64,000 bases of DNA, taken from positions 62,001 to 126,000 of the forward strand of contig CAVPDG010000012.1 of NCBI GenBank assembly GCA_963702535.1. Direction: 5' to 3'. Below are positions 1 through 8,687 of this stretch, one piece after another. The notes under the pieces were generated by a model. That model saw only the letters and a program-made list of their open reading frames with translations. It did not search any database and was not told where the DNA came from. Positions within the stretch are counted from its first letter, which is position 1; each line of letters opens with the position of its first letter. The DNA is from CAVPDG01 sp963702535. Lineage in GTDB: Bacteria > Chloroflexota > Anaerolineae > Anaerolineales > UBA4823. A program made the translations under genes and the position numbers.

Positions 1-3000
1 GAAGAAAATGGATGTATCGACGAAGGGTCTTCCGCTGACCAATGTAGCCACATACGTCCAGTTGTACGGGAAGTTTTGCGCCTCATACAGACGGATCGAG
101 TTAGCCTGGAACGTCTCCGGGATCATGTAGTAATGACCGTTTGCCTTGAAGATGTATGGGTAGGAGAGATGGAAGGTTTCGGTCAGCACCAACTGGTCAT
201 AATTCCAATGATATCCATCGCTGCTGCGTGCAAGCCCAACATGCCCTTTGCCGCCAATGTCATACACTTCAAAGAACAGGTACCATTGGTTGTTCTCGTA
301 GAAGAGGAACGGGTCTGCTACAAAGGTGCTTGGAATATCAGTTACCATTCCCGCTGTCATGACGGGGTTGGGGACTACCGAGTTCGGCTGCAGATTGGTG
401 AATGGGCTGGTCGTCACACTATGCCAATCAGGGTTGGTCGTTACCGGTCCGCTGGTTGGTACTGGGGTTGGCGTATAGACCGGCGTCTGGGTGGCAGTCG
501 GCGCGGTTGTGGGGGTGCCAGAGGGCAGCGGTTGCGGACCGCTCGCGCCCCACGACTGGAAATTATCGAAGTAGTAGGAGCCACGTGTCGAGCCAATCGA
601 TCCAAAAGCTCCCAGGCGGACGTATTCCAGCCGGCGGGTGTCATTATCGATACCTGTCAGGTTCGAGCGCAGGACGCCATCCACGCGTAGGGTATAAATC
701 CCATTATTAGCGCCAGGTGCGCTGGATGCTCGCCACTCGAGCTCAATCAAGTGCGGTGCGTCGCTAATATCGGCAAACTCACCCAGCGCTGGAGCGCCGC
801 TATCATCGAAGTTCGCGGTGAAGAGGACATACTGGTTGCCCATGTTCCCCAACACCAGGCTGAAGATTTCCTGCCCTGCCCCAGAGAAGCCCCAGAAGAT
901 GTGGTGGGCATTACCATTCGCAATCGTCGCCGAATTCGGATCGAAGTTAAAGCTCACCCGGTAGTTGTTCTCATTGTTAGGTTTGTCATCCCGCACACCG
1001 ATTGGATTGGAGTCATTCAGCAAAGCCTGCATGCCATAACTTCCCGCGAGAGCAGCCGCAGCGCTCACACTCAAATCCCCGCCATCCGTAACTGCAGACG
1101 TCCACGCGGATAGATTACCAGATTCGAAGTTGTCGGAGAAGACAGGGATCAAGCCCGACGACCTGGTCGCCGTAGGCGAGCTGGTCACCGTCGGCGTTGG
1201 AGTGCTGGTGGGGGTATTGGAAGGCGTAGGCGTCAGCGTGCGCGTCGCGGTGGGAGTCATTGTGGCGGTGCTCGTCGCGGTTGCCGAATTGGTAGCTGTC
1301 GGTGTAGGCGTGCGTGTCTGTGTTGCAGTCAGTGTCGGCGTCAAAGTATAGGTCGGCGTGTCCGTTGCCGTAGCCGTCGGCGTGTTCGTTGCCGTAGCCG
1401 TTGGCGTGTTCGTCGCCGTTGCCGTTGGCGTGTTCGTCGCTGTGGCCGTTGGCGTGTTCGTCGCCGTAGCCGTTGGCGTGTTCGTCGCCGTAGCCGTTGG
1501 CGTGTTCGTCGCCGTTGCCGTTGGCGTGTTCGTCGCCGTAGCCGTTGGCGTGTTCGTCGCCGTGGCGCGTTGGCGTGTCCGTCGCCGTAGCCGTCGGCGT
1601 GTTCGTTGCCGTGGCGGTTGGCGTGTCCGTCGCCGTGGCCGTCGGCGTGTTCGTCGCCGTGGCGGTTGGCGTGTTCGTCGCTGTAGCCGTTGGCGTGTTC
1701 GTCGCCGTGGCGGTCGGCGTGTTCGTCGCCGTGGCGTCGGTCGTGCCGTCGGGCGTGTTCGTCGCCGTAGCCGTCGGCGTGTTCGTCGCCGTGGCCGTCG
1801 GTGTATTCGTCGCCGTAGCGGTCGGCGTGTTCGTCGCCGTAGCGGTCGGCGTGTTCGTCGCTGTGGCCGTCGGTGTGTTCGTTGCCGTGGCGGTTGGCGT
1901 GTTCGTTGCCGTGGCGGTTGGCGTGTTCGTTGCCGTGGCGGTTGGCGTGTTCGTTGCCGTGGCGGTTGGCGTGTTCGTCGCCGTAGCCGTCGGCGTGTTC
2001 GTCGCCGTAGCCGTTGGCGTGTTCGTTGCCGTGGCCGTTGGCGTGTTCGTCGCCGTGGCCGTTGGCGTGTTCGTCGCCGTGGCGCGTCGGCGTGTTCGTC
2101 GCCGTAGCCGTCGGGTGTCCGTCGCCGTGGCGGTCGGCGTGTTCGTCGCCGTGGCGGTCGGCGTGTTCGTCGCCGTGGCGGTCGGCGTGTTCGTCGCCGT
2201 GGCCGTTGGCGTGTTCGTCGCCGTGGCGGTCGGCGTGTTCGTTGCCGTGGCGGTTGGCGTGTTCGTTGCCGTGGCGGTTGGCGTGTTCGTTGCCGTGGCC
2301 GTCGGTGTATTCGTCGCCGTAGCCGTTGGCGTGTTCGTCGCCGTAGCCGTTGGCGTGTTCGTCGCCGTGGCGGTTGGCGTGTTCGTCGCCGTGGCGGTTG
2401 GCGTGTTCGTCGCCGTAGCGGTTGGCGTGTTCGTTGCCGTGGCCGTTGGCGTGTTCGTCGCTGTAGCGGTCGGGGTGTTCGTCGCCGTGGCGGTCGGCGT
2501 GTTCGTCGCCGTGGCCGTTGGCGTGTTCGTCGCCGTGGCGTCGGTGTATTCGTCGCCGTAGCGGTTGGCGTGTTCGTTGCCGTGGCGGTCGGCGTGTTCG
2601 TTGCCGTGGCGGTCGGTGTATTCGTCGCCGTGGCCGTTGGCGTATTCATGCCGTGGCTGTGTTCGTCGCCGTGGCGGTCGGCGTGTTTGTGTCGCCGTTG
2701 GCGTATTCGTCGCCGTGGCGGTCGGGGTGTTCGTCGCCGTGGCCGTCGGCGTGTTCGTTGCCGTTGCAGTGGGCGTCCGTGTCGCTGTGGCAGTGGCGGT
2801 GGCTGTGCTGGTAGCAGTAGCTGTAGTGCAGTCACAGTCGGCGTGGGAGTCGCAGACCCTCCACTGACAATCCTCCAGGAGCGGAAATCGTCGAAATAAT
2901 AAGTTCCTGAAGTACCGCCAATTGAGCTAAATGCACCGAAACGCACCTGCTCAATCCGCCAGGTATCATTATCCAGACCGGTAAAAGTATAGCGGGTTAC

Positions 3001-3603
3001 ACCGTCCACGCGCAATACCATGGATCCATTATTGGCGCCTGGCGCTGTGGCAGCCCTCCATTCGACATCAATCAGGTGAGGAGCATCACTGACGTCCATA
3101 AACGCACTGATCATCGGATACCCGGCATCAGCGAAGGGAGCGATGATCAGATAGTAAGATCCCGATAAATAAGCAATATAGACCCCCATCACCTGGGCTC
3201 CAGAACCGTTGAGCCCCATGAAGATGTGATGGGCATTGCCATTTGCGATCGTCGTAGAATTTGGATCAAAATAAAAACTGGCACGATAAGCGCTTTCATT
3301 TGTGGGCGTATTATCGACCACATAAATATGGTTGGTACCCATGAATGCCTGCATTCCAAAACTGCCAACCATAGCGGCTGCCGCAGACACACTCAGATTT
3401 CCACCGCCGGTAACAGAGCTCGACCATGCCGAAAGGTTGCCACTCTCGAATCCATCCGAGAATATGGAGACTAACTGTTCTGACGCCTGCTGCCGGATTG
3501 CCCATGAACGCGTTTCGAGGCTCCATCCTGCCCGAGCAGATGAGAAATTGCCGATCAGTACGGCAAAAACCAGCAAAAGTCCAGGTATCTTGATACTTTT
3601 CAT
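1..3603 (-). CDS. Secreted repeat protein with two LamG-like domains, a Thr-rich tandem-repeat linker and a propeller domain (runs off the left edge)
   Basis: The reading frame starts at the ATG at 3603 and appears open past position 1, so the C-terminus lies outside the window. Residues 1-25 are a signal peptide ending in SSARA. Two concanavalin/LamG-like domains follow the same pattern (SDGFESGNLSAWSSSV at about 3460 and its relative at about 1140-545, both with GNAHHIF, RVDG and YYFD motifs). Between them lies a linker of 8-residue TPTATATN units. After a second short Thr/Pro linker (about 545-420) comes a beta-propeller-like domain (WYLFFEVY, SSDGYHWNY, HYYMIPET, PFVDTSIFF) resembling the N-terminal propeller of glycan-active proteins. 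Both ends are in the same frame, but inside the repeat the Thr-rich phase is lost between about 1560 and 2540 and again at 2650-2840. The protein is extracellular and probably binds or acts on glycans; the exact activity is unknown. Confidence 0.8.
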   Translation of the reverse strand, partial: MKSIKIPGLLLVFAVLIGNFSSARAGWSLETRSWAIRQQASEQLVSIFSDGFESGNLSAWSSSVTGGGNLSVSAAAAMVGSFGMQAFMGTNHIYVVDNTPTNESAYRASFYFDPNSTTIANGNAHHIFMGLNGSGAQVMGVYIAYLSGSYYLIIAPFADAGYPMISAFMDVSDAPHLIDVEWRAATAPGANNGSMVLRVDGVTRYTFTGLDNDTWRIEQVRFGAFSSIGGTSGTYYFDDFRSWRIVSGGSATPTPTVTALQLLLPAQPPPLPQRHGRPLQRQRTRRRPRRRTPRPPRRRIRQRRHKHADRHGDEHSHGMNTPTATATNTPTATATNTPTATATNTPTATATNTPTPRRRTRQRPRRRTRRPPRRRTPRPLQRRTRQRPRQRTRQPLRRRTRQPPRRRTRQPPRRRTRQRLRRRTRQRLRRRIHRRPRQRTRQPPRQRTRQPPRQRTRRPPRRRTRQRPRRRTRRPPRRRTRRPPRRRTRRPPRRRTPDGYGDEHADAPRRRTRQRPRRRTRQRPRQRTRQRLRRRTRRRLRRRTRQPPRQRTRQPPRQRTRQPPRQRTRQPPRQRTHRRPQRRTRRPLRRRTRRPLRRRIHRRPRRRTRRRLRRRTRPTARPTPRRRTRRPPRRRTRQRLQRRTRQPPRRRTRRRPRRRTRQPPRQRTRRRLRRRTRQRATATNTPTATATNTPTATATNTPTATATNTPTATATNTPTATATNTPTATATNTPTATATNTPTATATDTPTYTLTPTLTATQTRTPTPTATNSATATSTATMTPTATRTLTPTPSNTPTSTPTPTVTSSPTATRSSGLIPVFSDNFESGNLSAWTSAVTDGGDLSVSAAAALAGSYGMQALLNDSNPIGVRDDKPNNENNYRVSFNFDPNSATIANGNAHHIFWGFSGAGQEIFSLVLGNMGNQYVLFTANFDDSGAPALGEFADISDAPHLIELEWRASSAPGANNGIYTLRVDGVLRSNLTGIDNDTRRLEYVRLGAFGSIGSTRGSYYFDNFQSWGASGPQPLPSGTPTTAPTATQTPVYTPTPVPTSGPVTTNPDWHSVTTSPFTNLQPNSVVPNPVMTAGMVTDIPSTFVADPFLFYENNQWYLFFEVYDIGGKGHVGLARSSDGYHWNYDQLVLTETFHLSYPYIFKANGHYYMIPETFQANSIRLYEAQNFPYNWTYVATLVSGRPFVDTSIFF
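1360..2790 (-). repeat. 24-bp tandem repeat array, about 55-60 copies
   Basis: A 24-bp unit of the form GCCGTTGGCGTGTTCGTCGC plus CGTA (plus strand) is repeated head to tail for about 1.4 kb with C/T and A/G third-position variants. On the minus strand the coding phase gives TPTATATN octapeptides, a flexible linker. Irregular units near 1562, 1735-1750, 2085-2115, 2535, 2650 and 2690 change the phase. It is a coding minisatellite, not CRISPR, because there are no spacers. Confidence 0.95.
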
Positions 3604-3751
3604 CAAAGCCTGTGTATGCGAATATCCAACCCCTAGTCCATAACCCTATGCCAGGTCTGGGTTTTAAAAGCTATTTGATGATGATTGAGTTGACTCTGGC
3701 ATTGTGCACAATCCTTATTTCTCCCCTTACATAATGCCACCATTTTACTCC

Positions 3752-3780
3752 ACTATTTAATTATTCCATAACAATTGCAA
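3752..3780 (-). promoter_or_regulatory. Weak candidate promoter of the secreted repeat protein gene
   Basis: On the minus strand a TTGCAA -35-like element (3775-3780) is followed, 17 bp later, by AATAGT (3752-3757), about 150 bp upstream of the ATG at 3603. The match is modest. A TAAGTACTTA palindrome lies 16 bp further upstream. Confidence 0.3.
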
Positions 3781-3793
3781 TTTGGATAGTCCC

Positions 3794-3809
3794 CAATAAG
3801 TACTTATTG
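3794..3809. promoter_or_regulatory. 16-bp perfect palindrome, possible operator
   Basis: CAATAAGTACTTATTG is its own reverse complement. Its core TAAGTACTTA recurs at 20959-20968 just upstream of the NusG-like operon promoter. The direct repeat ATTGCAATTT also flanks this region (about 3774 and 3806). Operator function is inferred only. Confidence 0.35.
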
Positions 3810-3842
3810 CAATTTCTAATCTGAACAACTCTACAAATCTTT

Positions 3843-4715
3843 TTACAGAACGTCCACGATCCTGCGCTCTGTCCGGCGGAACACGTACGCCCCACTGACC
3901 AGCGCCAGTACGATGATCACCACGGAGATGGCAAATAACCCACCCGGTGGATCTCCACTCCCCAGGAGCGCCCAGCGAAATCCGGCGATCACGCCCGTCA
4001 TAGGATTCAGGGCATAAAGCGTTTGTAAGGATGGCGGGATGATACTGATCGGGTAAATCACGGGAGAAGCATACATCAATGCCTGGAGGATAAACGTGAT
4101 GGCAAATGTGACATCACGATAAATCACCGAGAGCGTCGCCAGCCACAAGCCAAATGCCAGGGCAAAGGCAATCGCTACCAGGATGAAGAGCGGCAGGGTC
4201 AGCATCTCAATCCGCAAAGGCATGCGATAAAGTAGCAGTGCTACCAGGAAGACCAGAAGCGCAGCGGCCATATCGACTAGGCCGGACACCACGGATGCCA
4301 GTGGCAGTAACATGCGGGGGAAATACACCTTTGAAACTACCTGTGTATTATCCACCAGGCTGCGCGAGGCTCTGAGCACCGCGTTTGAAAAATATCCCCA
4401 CGGGATCAAAGCTGAGAGTGAAAACAGCGGGTAAGGTATCCCGTCCGAAGGGACTTGGATTAATAATCCAAATACAACGCTCAGAAGCAGCATATTCAAA
4501 ACCGGTCGGATAAATAACCACGACATCCCCAACGCCGTCTGGCGATAGATGCTTTTGATCTCTCTAGAAACCAGGAAGAAACCGAGCTCGCGGTATTCCC
4601 ACAAATCCTTCAGCCCCAAGGAAGACCAGCCCTTCGAGGGTTGAATGGTCAATCCATGGAATCCATCGATCAACTTAGGCGATTGTTGTTGAAGGTCTGC
4701 GTTCGTATCAGACAT
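3843..4715 (-). CDS. ABC-2 type polysaccharide export permease (Wzm/TagG family)
   Basis: This 290-residue inner-membrane protein has about six hydrophobic segments after a roughly 65-residue cytoplasmic N-terminus. It contains the family features: the amphipathic stretch before the first helix (LGFFLVSREIKSIYRQTALG), the GxxW-type motif before helix 1 and a C-terminal FRRTERR tail. Members pair with an ATPase (Wzt/TagH) to export lipid-linked O-antigen, teichoic acid or similar glycans. No ATPase gene is next to it; the downstream gene is the long secreted protein. The upstream neighbour, a GT2 ending about 30 bp away on the same strand, suggests co-transcription and a glycan-export role. 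Confidence 0.9.
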   Translation of the reverse strand: MSDTNADLQQQSPKLIDGFHGLTIQPSKGWSSLGLKDLWEYRELGFFLVSREIKSIYRQTALGMSWLFIRPVLNMLLLSVVFGLLIQVPSDGIPYPLFSLSALIPWGYFSNAVLRASRSLVDNTQVVSKVYFPRMLLPLASVVSGLVDMAAALLVFLVALLLYRMPLRIEMLTLPLFILVAIAFALAFGLWLATLSVIYRDVTFAITFILQALMYASPVIYPISIIPPSLQTLYALNPMTGVIAGFRWALLGSGDPPGGLFAISVVIIVLALVSGAYVFRRTERRIVDVL

Positions 4716-4745
4716 GCGGAAACACCTGCGCTACATCATTCTTGT

Positions 4746-5443
4746 TCATTCACGAATAATCCCATACTTTAAGATGACATAAATAGCCCGGAAACCATCT
4801 CTCCAGTTGATCTTCTTCCCCTCTTCGTATGTGCGCCCATAATAGGAAACGCCCACTTCATAAACAACAAAACCACCTCGGGCTATCTTGGCTGTGAATT
4901 CCGGCTCGAAACCGAAACGATTTTCTTTAACTGTACCTTTTCGAGAACGCTACGCTTGAAGACCTTGTAACAGACCTCCATGTCGGTCAGGTTCAAATTC
5001 GTGAAGGCGTTTGAAAGAAGCGTCAGGAACCTGTTTCCAAGGGAGTGCCAGAAGTACAATACGCGGTGCGTCTCACCCCCAATGAATCGAGAGCCATATA
5101 CCACGTCCGCTTTTCCTTCCAGGATCGGTTTGATCAGTTTCGGATATTCGCACGGATCGTATTCGAGATCGGCATCCTGGATGATGATAATATCACCGCT
5201 GGCGTGAGCAAATCCAGTACGCAACGACGCGCCTTTCCCCTTATTTTGTTCGTGAAAAATGATCTGAACTCCAGGTGAATTTTTTAAAGAGGAAAGATAA
5301 TCGCGCGTCCCATCCGTGGAACCATCATCAACGATGATCAGCTCGCGTTCCACATCCAGATCAACACCCATGATCTGGTTGATGATGGTCTCAATAGTAT
5401 TGATCTCATTGTAGCACGGGATAACGATGGAAACCTTGTGCAT
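4746..5443 (-). CDS. GT2 glycosyltransferase, DPM1/polyprenyl-phosphate type (one frameshift)
   Basis: The protein begins MHKVSIVIPCYNEI and carries the GT-A nucleotide/metal motifs VDDGSTDGT (about residue 41) and DADLEYDP (about residue 92), then GSRF. The frame breaks near 4925-4930 in a TTTTC/TTTAA stretch; in the next frame the expected C-terminus follows (ENRFGFEPE, YEEGKKINWRDG, ending at the TGA at 4746). Intact length would be about 232 residues, with no membrane anchor. Family members transfer a sugar from a nucleotide sugar to polyprenyl phosphate. That fits the GT39-like gene upstream, which would use such a donor. It starts 9 bp after the preceding gene, indicating an operon. Confidence 0.88.
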
Positions 5444-5452
5444 ACCCGCCGA

Positions 5453-6985
5453 TTAACCTCCGCGATAATATTCTTTAAACAGGACCAACCCCGCGATCAC
5501 GATCAGCGCGGGTATCACCGCCATCAATACTTCTAGACCCGGATTTGCTGGATTATCATCCACCGCTACCTGGGATAGGGGTGTGGCGGTTGGCGATGAA
5601 CTCATTGGGACATTTTGCGTCTGGGTCACGGTAGGCTCTGGTGTAGCTAAAACGGCTGAAGTCGGTTCTGGCCAAGGCTTGACTGGGACCGATGGGGCAT
5701 CTTCGATGATGCCGGTCATTACATTAATCTCAAAGATGGGCGGGGTATACCACGTAGCAACAATGCGGTTGCCGCCAACGATAGCGACTTTGGGGTTCAC
5801 CATGAAATTGAAGCCCCCCATCAGCGTAGGCTCACGCCAGCGCGATCCGCCCTCCCAAACACTATGCCACATTCCCTCGGCTTTCTCCCGATATATATCA
5901 TCCTCACGCACACGCTGCGCCAGGAACACATGCACTCTGCCCAGGCTATCTTTGACAAACTCAGCGAAACCATTCTCACCAATCAGCCAGGGAAAGGTAT
6001 CAACCGGCGCGCTCCAGGTTTTTCCTCCATCGTCCGAGTACCTGGCATAACGGTAGGCGCGCCATCCCCCCTCGTACATCGTCATCAATCCCTGACCATC
6101 CAGGTAGACCATATTGTTCCAGTCTCGCTCGTACTCGTCATCTATTTTTTCTGCCACCTGGATCGGTTTGCTCCATGTCAGACCACTATCTTCTGAGCGT
6201 GTGAAGTAGATGTACTTGCCATTTCCAGTATCATCCCATTCTGTCCAGGTAGCATACACTTGCCCAGGAGGCACTACCAATAAACGGGTGTTGCTGGCGC
6301 CATGTGCTGGGTCAGGCGTCGTATACAGGTCAACCGGAGGGGACCAGGTTGCCCCGTTATCCGTCGAGCGGGTATAACCCACCGCACGCTCATCTGGCGG
6401 TGTATCACCCTGGGGTACGCGGGCATAAATCACATGCAGGTTGTGTGGCGCTTCATAAGCGATATGGATGGAATATTCTGTGCCGGTCAAATCCTGTGCT
6501 AAAGGCACTGGCTCTTTCCAGGCCGCAGGGTCACCTGCCAGGGGAGCGTACACTGAGCTGTAAAAAAGCGTGTAGTTTGGGAAATTGGGTTCCTCCATCC
6601 AGATCAAGTGAATATATCCCTGATCGTCGAGCACTGCATGGGGGAAAATCAAGACCTGGTTGCCCAGATAAGTGGGCGTAATAAAAATATCCACCGGCGT
6701 CGACCATTTCACGCCATCCCAATGCGTATACATCAACGTGTCAGCCTGGTCGCCTAGCGTCGTCCCCGTCTTCTCCGCCCAGAACAGGTGCACCCCGCCA
6801 TCTGGATCGCCCAGAATAAAGGGATCCGTTGAGTTGCGACCCGGGGAGACAGAAATGTTGAATGGAGGATCCCAGGTGATCTCATCGGTTTGCGCTTGAG
6901 CTGGACGGATACCCAAGGCGAGGCCGATCACCAGTATCACAGCTAGCAGGTAACCCAACCAATTTCTTGTTTTGACCATTTTCAT
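5453..6985 (-). CDS. BNR-repeat (sialidase-like) propeller protein with C-terminal membrane anchor
   Basis: The start is placed at the ATG at 6985 (MKMVKTRNW); the frame is open further upstream but that part overlaps the preceding gene. Residues up to PAQA form a signal peptide. The body contains several Asp-box motifs (STDNGATW, SEDSGLTW, SDDGGKTW) typical of six-bladed sialidase/BNR propellers. A Thr/Pro/Ser linker follows and a hydrophobic segment near the C-terminus (AVIPALIVIAGLVLF) ends in a short EYYRGG tail, so the propeller is tethered outside the cell. Catalytic residues of a true sialidase were not recognised, so a binding role is as likely as an enzymatic one. A paralogue of the same architecture lies at 13760-16479. 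Confidence 0.85.
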   Translation of the reverse strand: MKMVKTRNWLGYLLAVILVIGLALGIRPAQAQTDEITWDPPFNISVSPGRNSTDPFILGDPDGGVHLFWAEKTGTTLGDQADTLMYTHWDGVKWSTPVDIFITPTYLGNQVLIFPHAVLDDQGYIHLIWMEEPNFPNYTLFYSSVYAPLAGDPAAWKEPVPLAQDLTGTEYSIHIAYEAPHNLHVIYARVPQGDTPPDERAVGYTRSTDNGATWSPPVDLYTTPDPAHGASNTRLLVVPPGQVYATWTEWDDTGNGKYIYFTRSEDSGLTWSKPIQVAEKIDDEYERDWNNMVYLDGQGLMTMYEGGWRAYRYARYSDDGGKTWSAPVDTFPWLIGENGFAEFVKDSLGRVHVFLAQRVREDDIYREKAEGMWHSVWEGGSRWREPTLMGGFNFMVNPKVAIVGGNRIVATWYTPPIFEINVMTGIIEDAPSVPVKPWPEPTSAVLATPEPTVTQTQNVPMSSSPTATPLSQVAVDDNPANPGLEVLMAVIPALIVIAGLVLFKEYYRGG

Positions 6986-7019
6986 CAGAATGTAAACCTG
7001 TCCAAAAACACGTATCCGG

Positions 7020-8531
7020 TTAGCGAACCTCAATGATATCAGCAGATGGGTAAGATTGCATAAGCTTGGCTTTGGAGAGTTCAACATCGTCGAGAAGACC
7101 CACCTTCGATAAGATAAATTCTGCAGACTGCTTGTTAGCGATATTCGTTATGATGAAAGCACGCTCGAAATCCCTCTCAGAGCCAAGCTCAGAATATAAC
7201 TTTACCTGAATATGTGCCTTATTAAAATAATATTGAAGAATCGCATCGGATGGCGCAAACGTGACCACCGCATCACCCGCCTTTAAATGCTTGCCAAGCC
7301 AGTTGGCGATCTGCTGACTATCGCGCAATGTCCCCGTTTGCTCGGAATAATATACCGATCGCGTGCGCAGTACGTTCAAGCCAAGCAGTACCGCAAGGAT
7401 AAGAACAAATGCACCAAAAACCGAGGCATTGAAATATTTACGCCTCTCGAACACCGTGGACACCAGGTACACGATGCCCGCAGATGACCAGATCAAATAC
7501 ATAGGAAGCAGGTAAAGGAAGACCCTCGACCAGGGAGGCACTCGGCGTGTGAGTAACATGACGACAACACACCAAATTATTTGTACCAGCGCGAGGGAGA
7601 TTTTATCATCCGAAATCTTGCTGTGAAAGAGAATGCTGAGTATGAAGCCCAAGAGCAGGATTAGGCTCCCCACGAGGGGCATATCCGTATTCCAGTGCCC
7701 CCACATGACATAGAGCAAATCCCCAAGCGTTTCCAAACCATGAGATAAATTCTCCGGGCGCACAAACTGGTTGCTGACCAGCTTATCCAACCCCGAGACA
7801 AGAATCACCGGAAGATACAACAACGCAACGAATACGCCTACCAACAAACCGGATACCAAGAAATGCTTGAGAAACCTGTCTCTAGGACGTGAGCCAACAT
7901 CCCTTACCGACCACGAGACGATCAGCCAACCCATGAAGCCGCCATAGGGGTAAAGCATAATCGGAATTGTGAAAAAGCCCAAAACTGCAAGGATGCTGAA
8001 GAACAGCCAGGCGATTAAGTTATCCTCTGCCTTGATGTACTTTACCAACACCAACATGAGTAGGGTAAATAAGCAAATAAGCTCATAACCGCGTGCATTC
8101 GTGGAATACTCGATTAACGAGCTCGATGTGGCAATAAATACTGCCGCAAGCAAGCCAACTTCTTTTGAGTAATGGATTCTAGCAGCGATATACGCAACCG
8201 GCGCCAACAGGATCCCGGCAATGAAGGCTGGCAAGCGAATGATCCAGGGTTCATTTCCGAAAATACTGGTTGCGATATACACCAAAATAGTGTGAAAGAT
8301 GTGATTGTTGGGCTGACCGTAGTTGGTGAGGATCTCCCTCAATCCATGCGCTGCGAATACATTGTATGTAAAAGCCTCATCGTAGCGTATAGGCTGGTTG
8401 AGAAAGGCAAGCCTCAGGGCAATCCCGATGATTACGACGATCCCCAGGTAAATCAGGAACCTCCCGTCTGATCTGATCTGCCACAGGCTGGTATGGAGCT
8501 TATTGAAATCCTGCTTGAGCTGTGATGTCAT
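7020..8531 (-). CDS. GT39/ArnT-like integral membrane glycosyltransferase
   Basis: This 503-residue protein has about ten or more transmembrane segments and starts with a cytoplasmic MTSQLKQDF region. The first periplasmic loop has the GT-C signature acidic motif (IRYDEAFTYN, about residue 52), followed by GQPNNHIFHT, typical of dolichyl-phosphate-mannose mannosyltransferase/ArnT families that use polyprenyl-phosphate sugars. The C-terminal part is a soluble extracytoplasmic domain. It lies immediately upstream (34 bp) of the BNR protein and two genes upstream of a GT2 that could make its polyprenyl-linked donor. The acceptor is unknown. Confidence 0.85.
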   Translation of the reverse strand: MTSQLKQDFNKLHTSLWQIRSDGRFLIYLGIVVIIGIALRLAFLNQPIRYDEAFTYNVFAAHGLREILTNYGQPNNHIFHTILVYIATSIFGNEPWIIRLPAFIAGILLAPVAYIAARIHYSKEVGLLAAVFIATSSSLIEYSTNARGYELICLFTLLMLVLVKYIKAEDNLIAWLFFSILAVLGFFTIPIMLYPYGGFMGWLIVSWSVRDVGSRPRDRFLKHFLVSGLLVGVFVALLYLPVILVSGLDKLVSNQFVRPENLSHGLETLGDLLYVMWGHWNTDMPLVGSLILLLGFILSILFHSKISDDKISLALVQIIWCVVVMLLTRRVPPWSRVFLYLLPMYLIWSSAGIVYLVSTVFERRKYFNASVFGAFVLILAVLLGLNVLRTRSVYYSEQTGTLRDSQQIANWLGKHLKAGDAVVTFAPSDAILQYYFNKAHIQVKLYSELGSERDFERAFIITNIANKQSAEFILSKVGLLDDVELSKAKLMQSYPSADIIEVR

Positions 8532-8687
8532 CCGTTGCTGCGTTGACGGATCCTTCTCATCCTACTCTTCTTTAAGTGGATCCGGAACTTCCAATTTTGC
8601 ATTTATAATTCGTAGACTCTGCTCGCAGTTCACACGACAATGATATGGGGCATCCCATATTTCGAGAGTAGACAAGGAGAAAACCCC

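Noticed and set aside
1360..2790. CRISPR array
   Set aside because: The 24-bp units are contiguous, with no unique spacers and no cas genes nearby.
1358..2867. Long plus-strand reading frames encoding VAVAVGVF repeats
   Set aside because: They are the antisense of the Thr-rich minisatellite; the flanking LamG-like domains are on the minus strand and only that strand gives a signal peptide and sensible domains.
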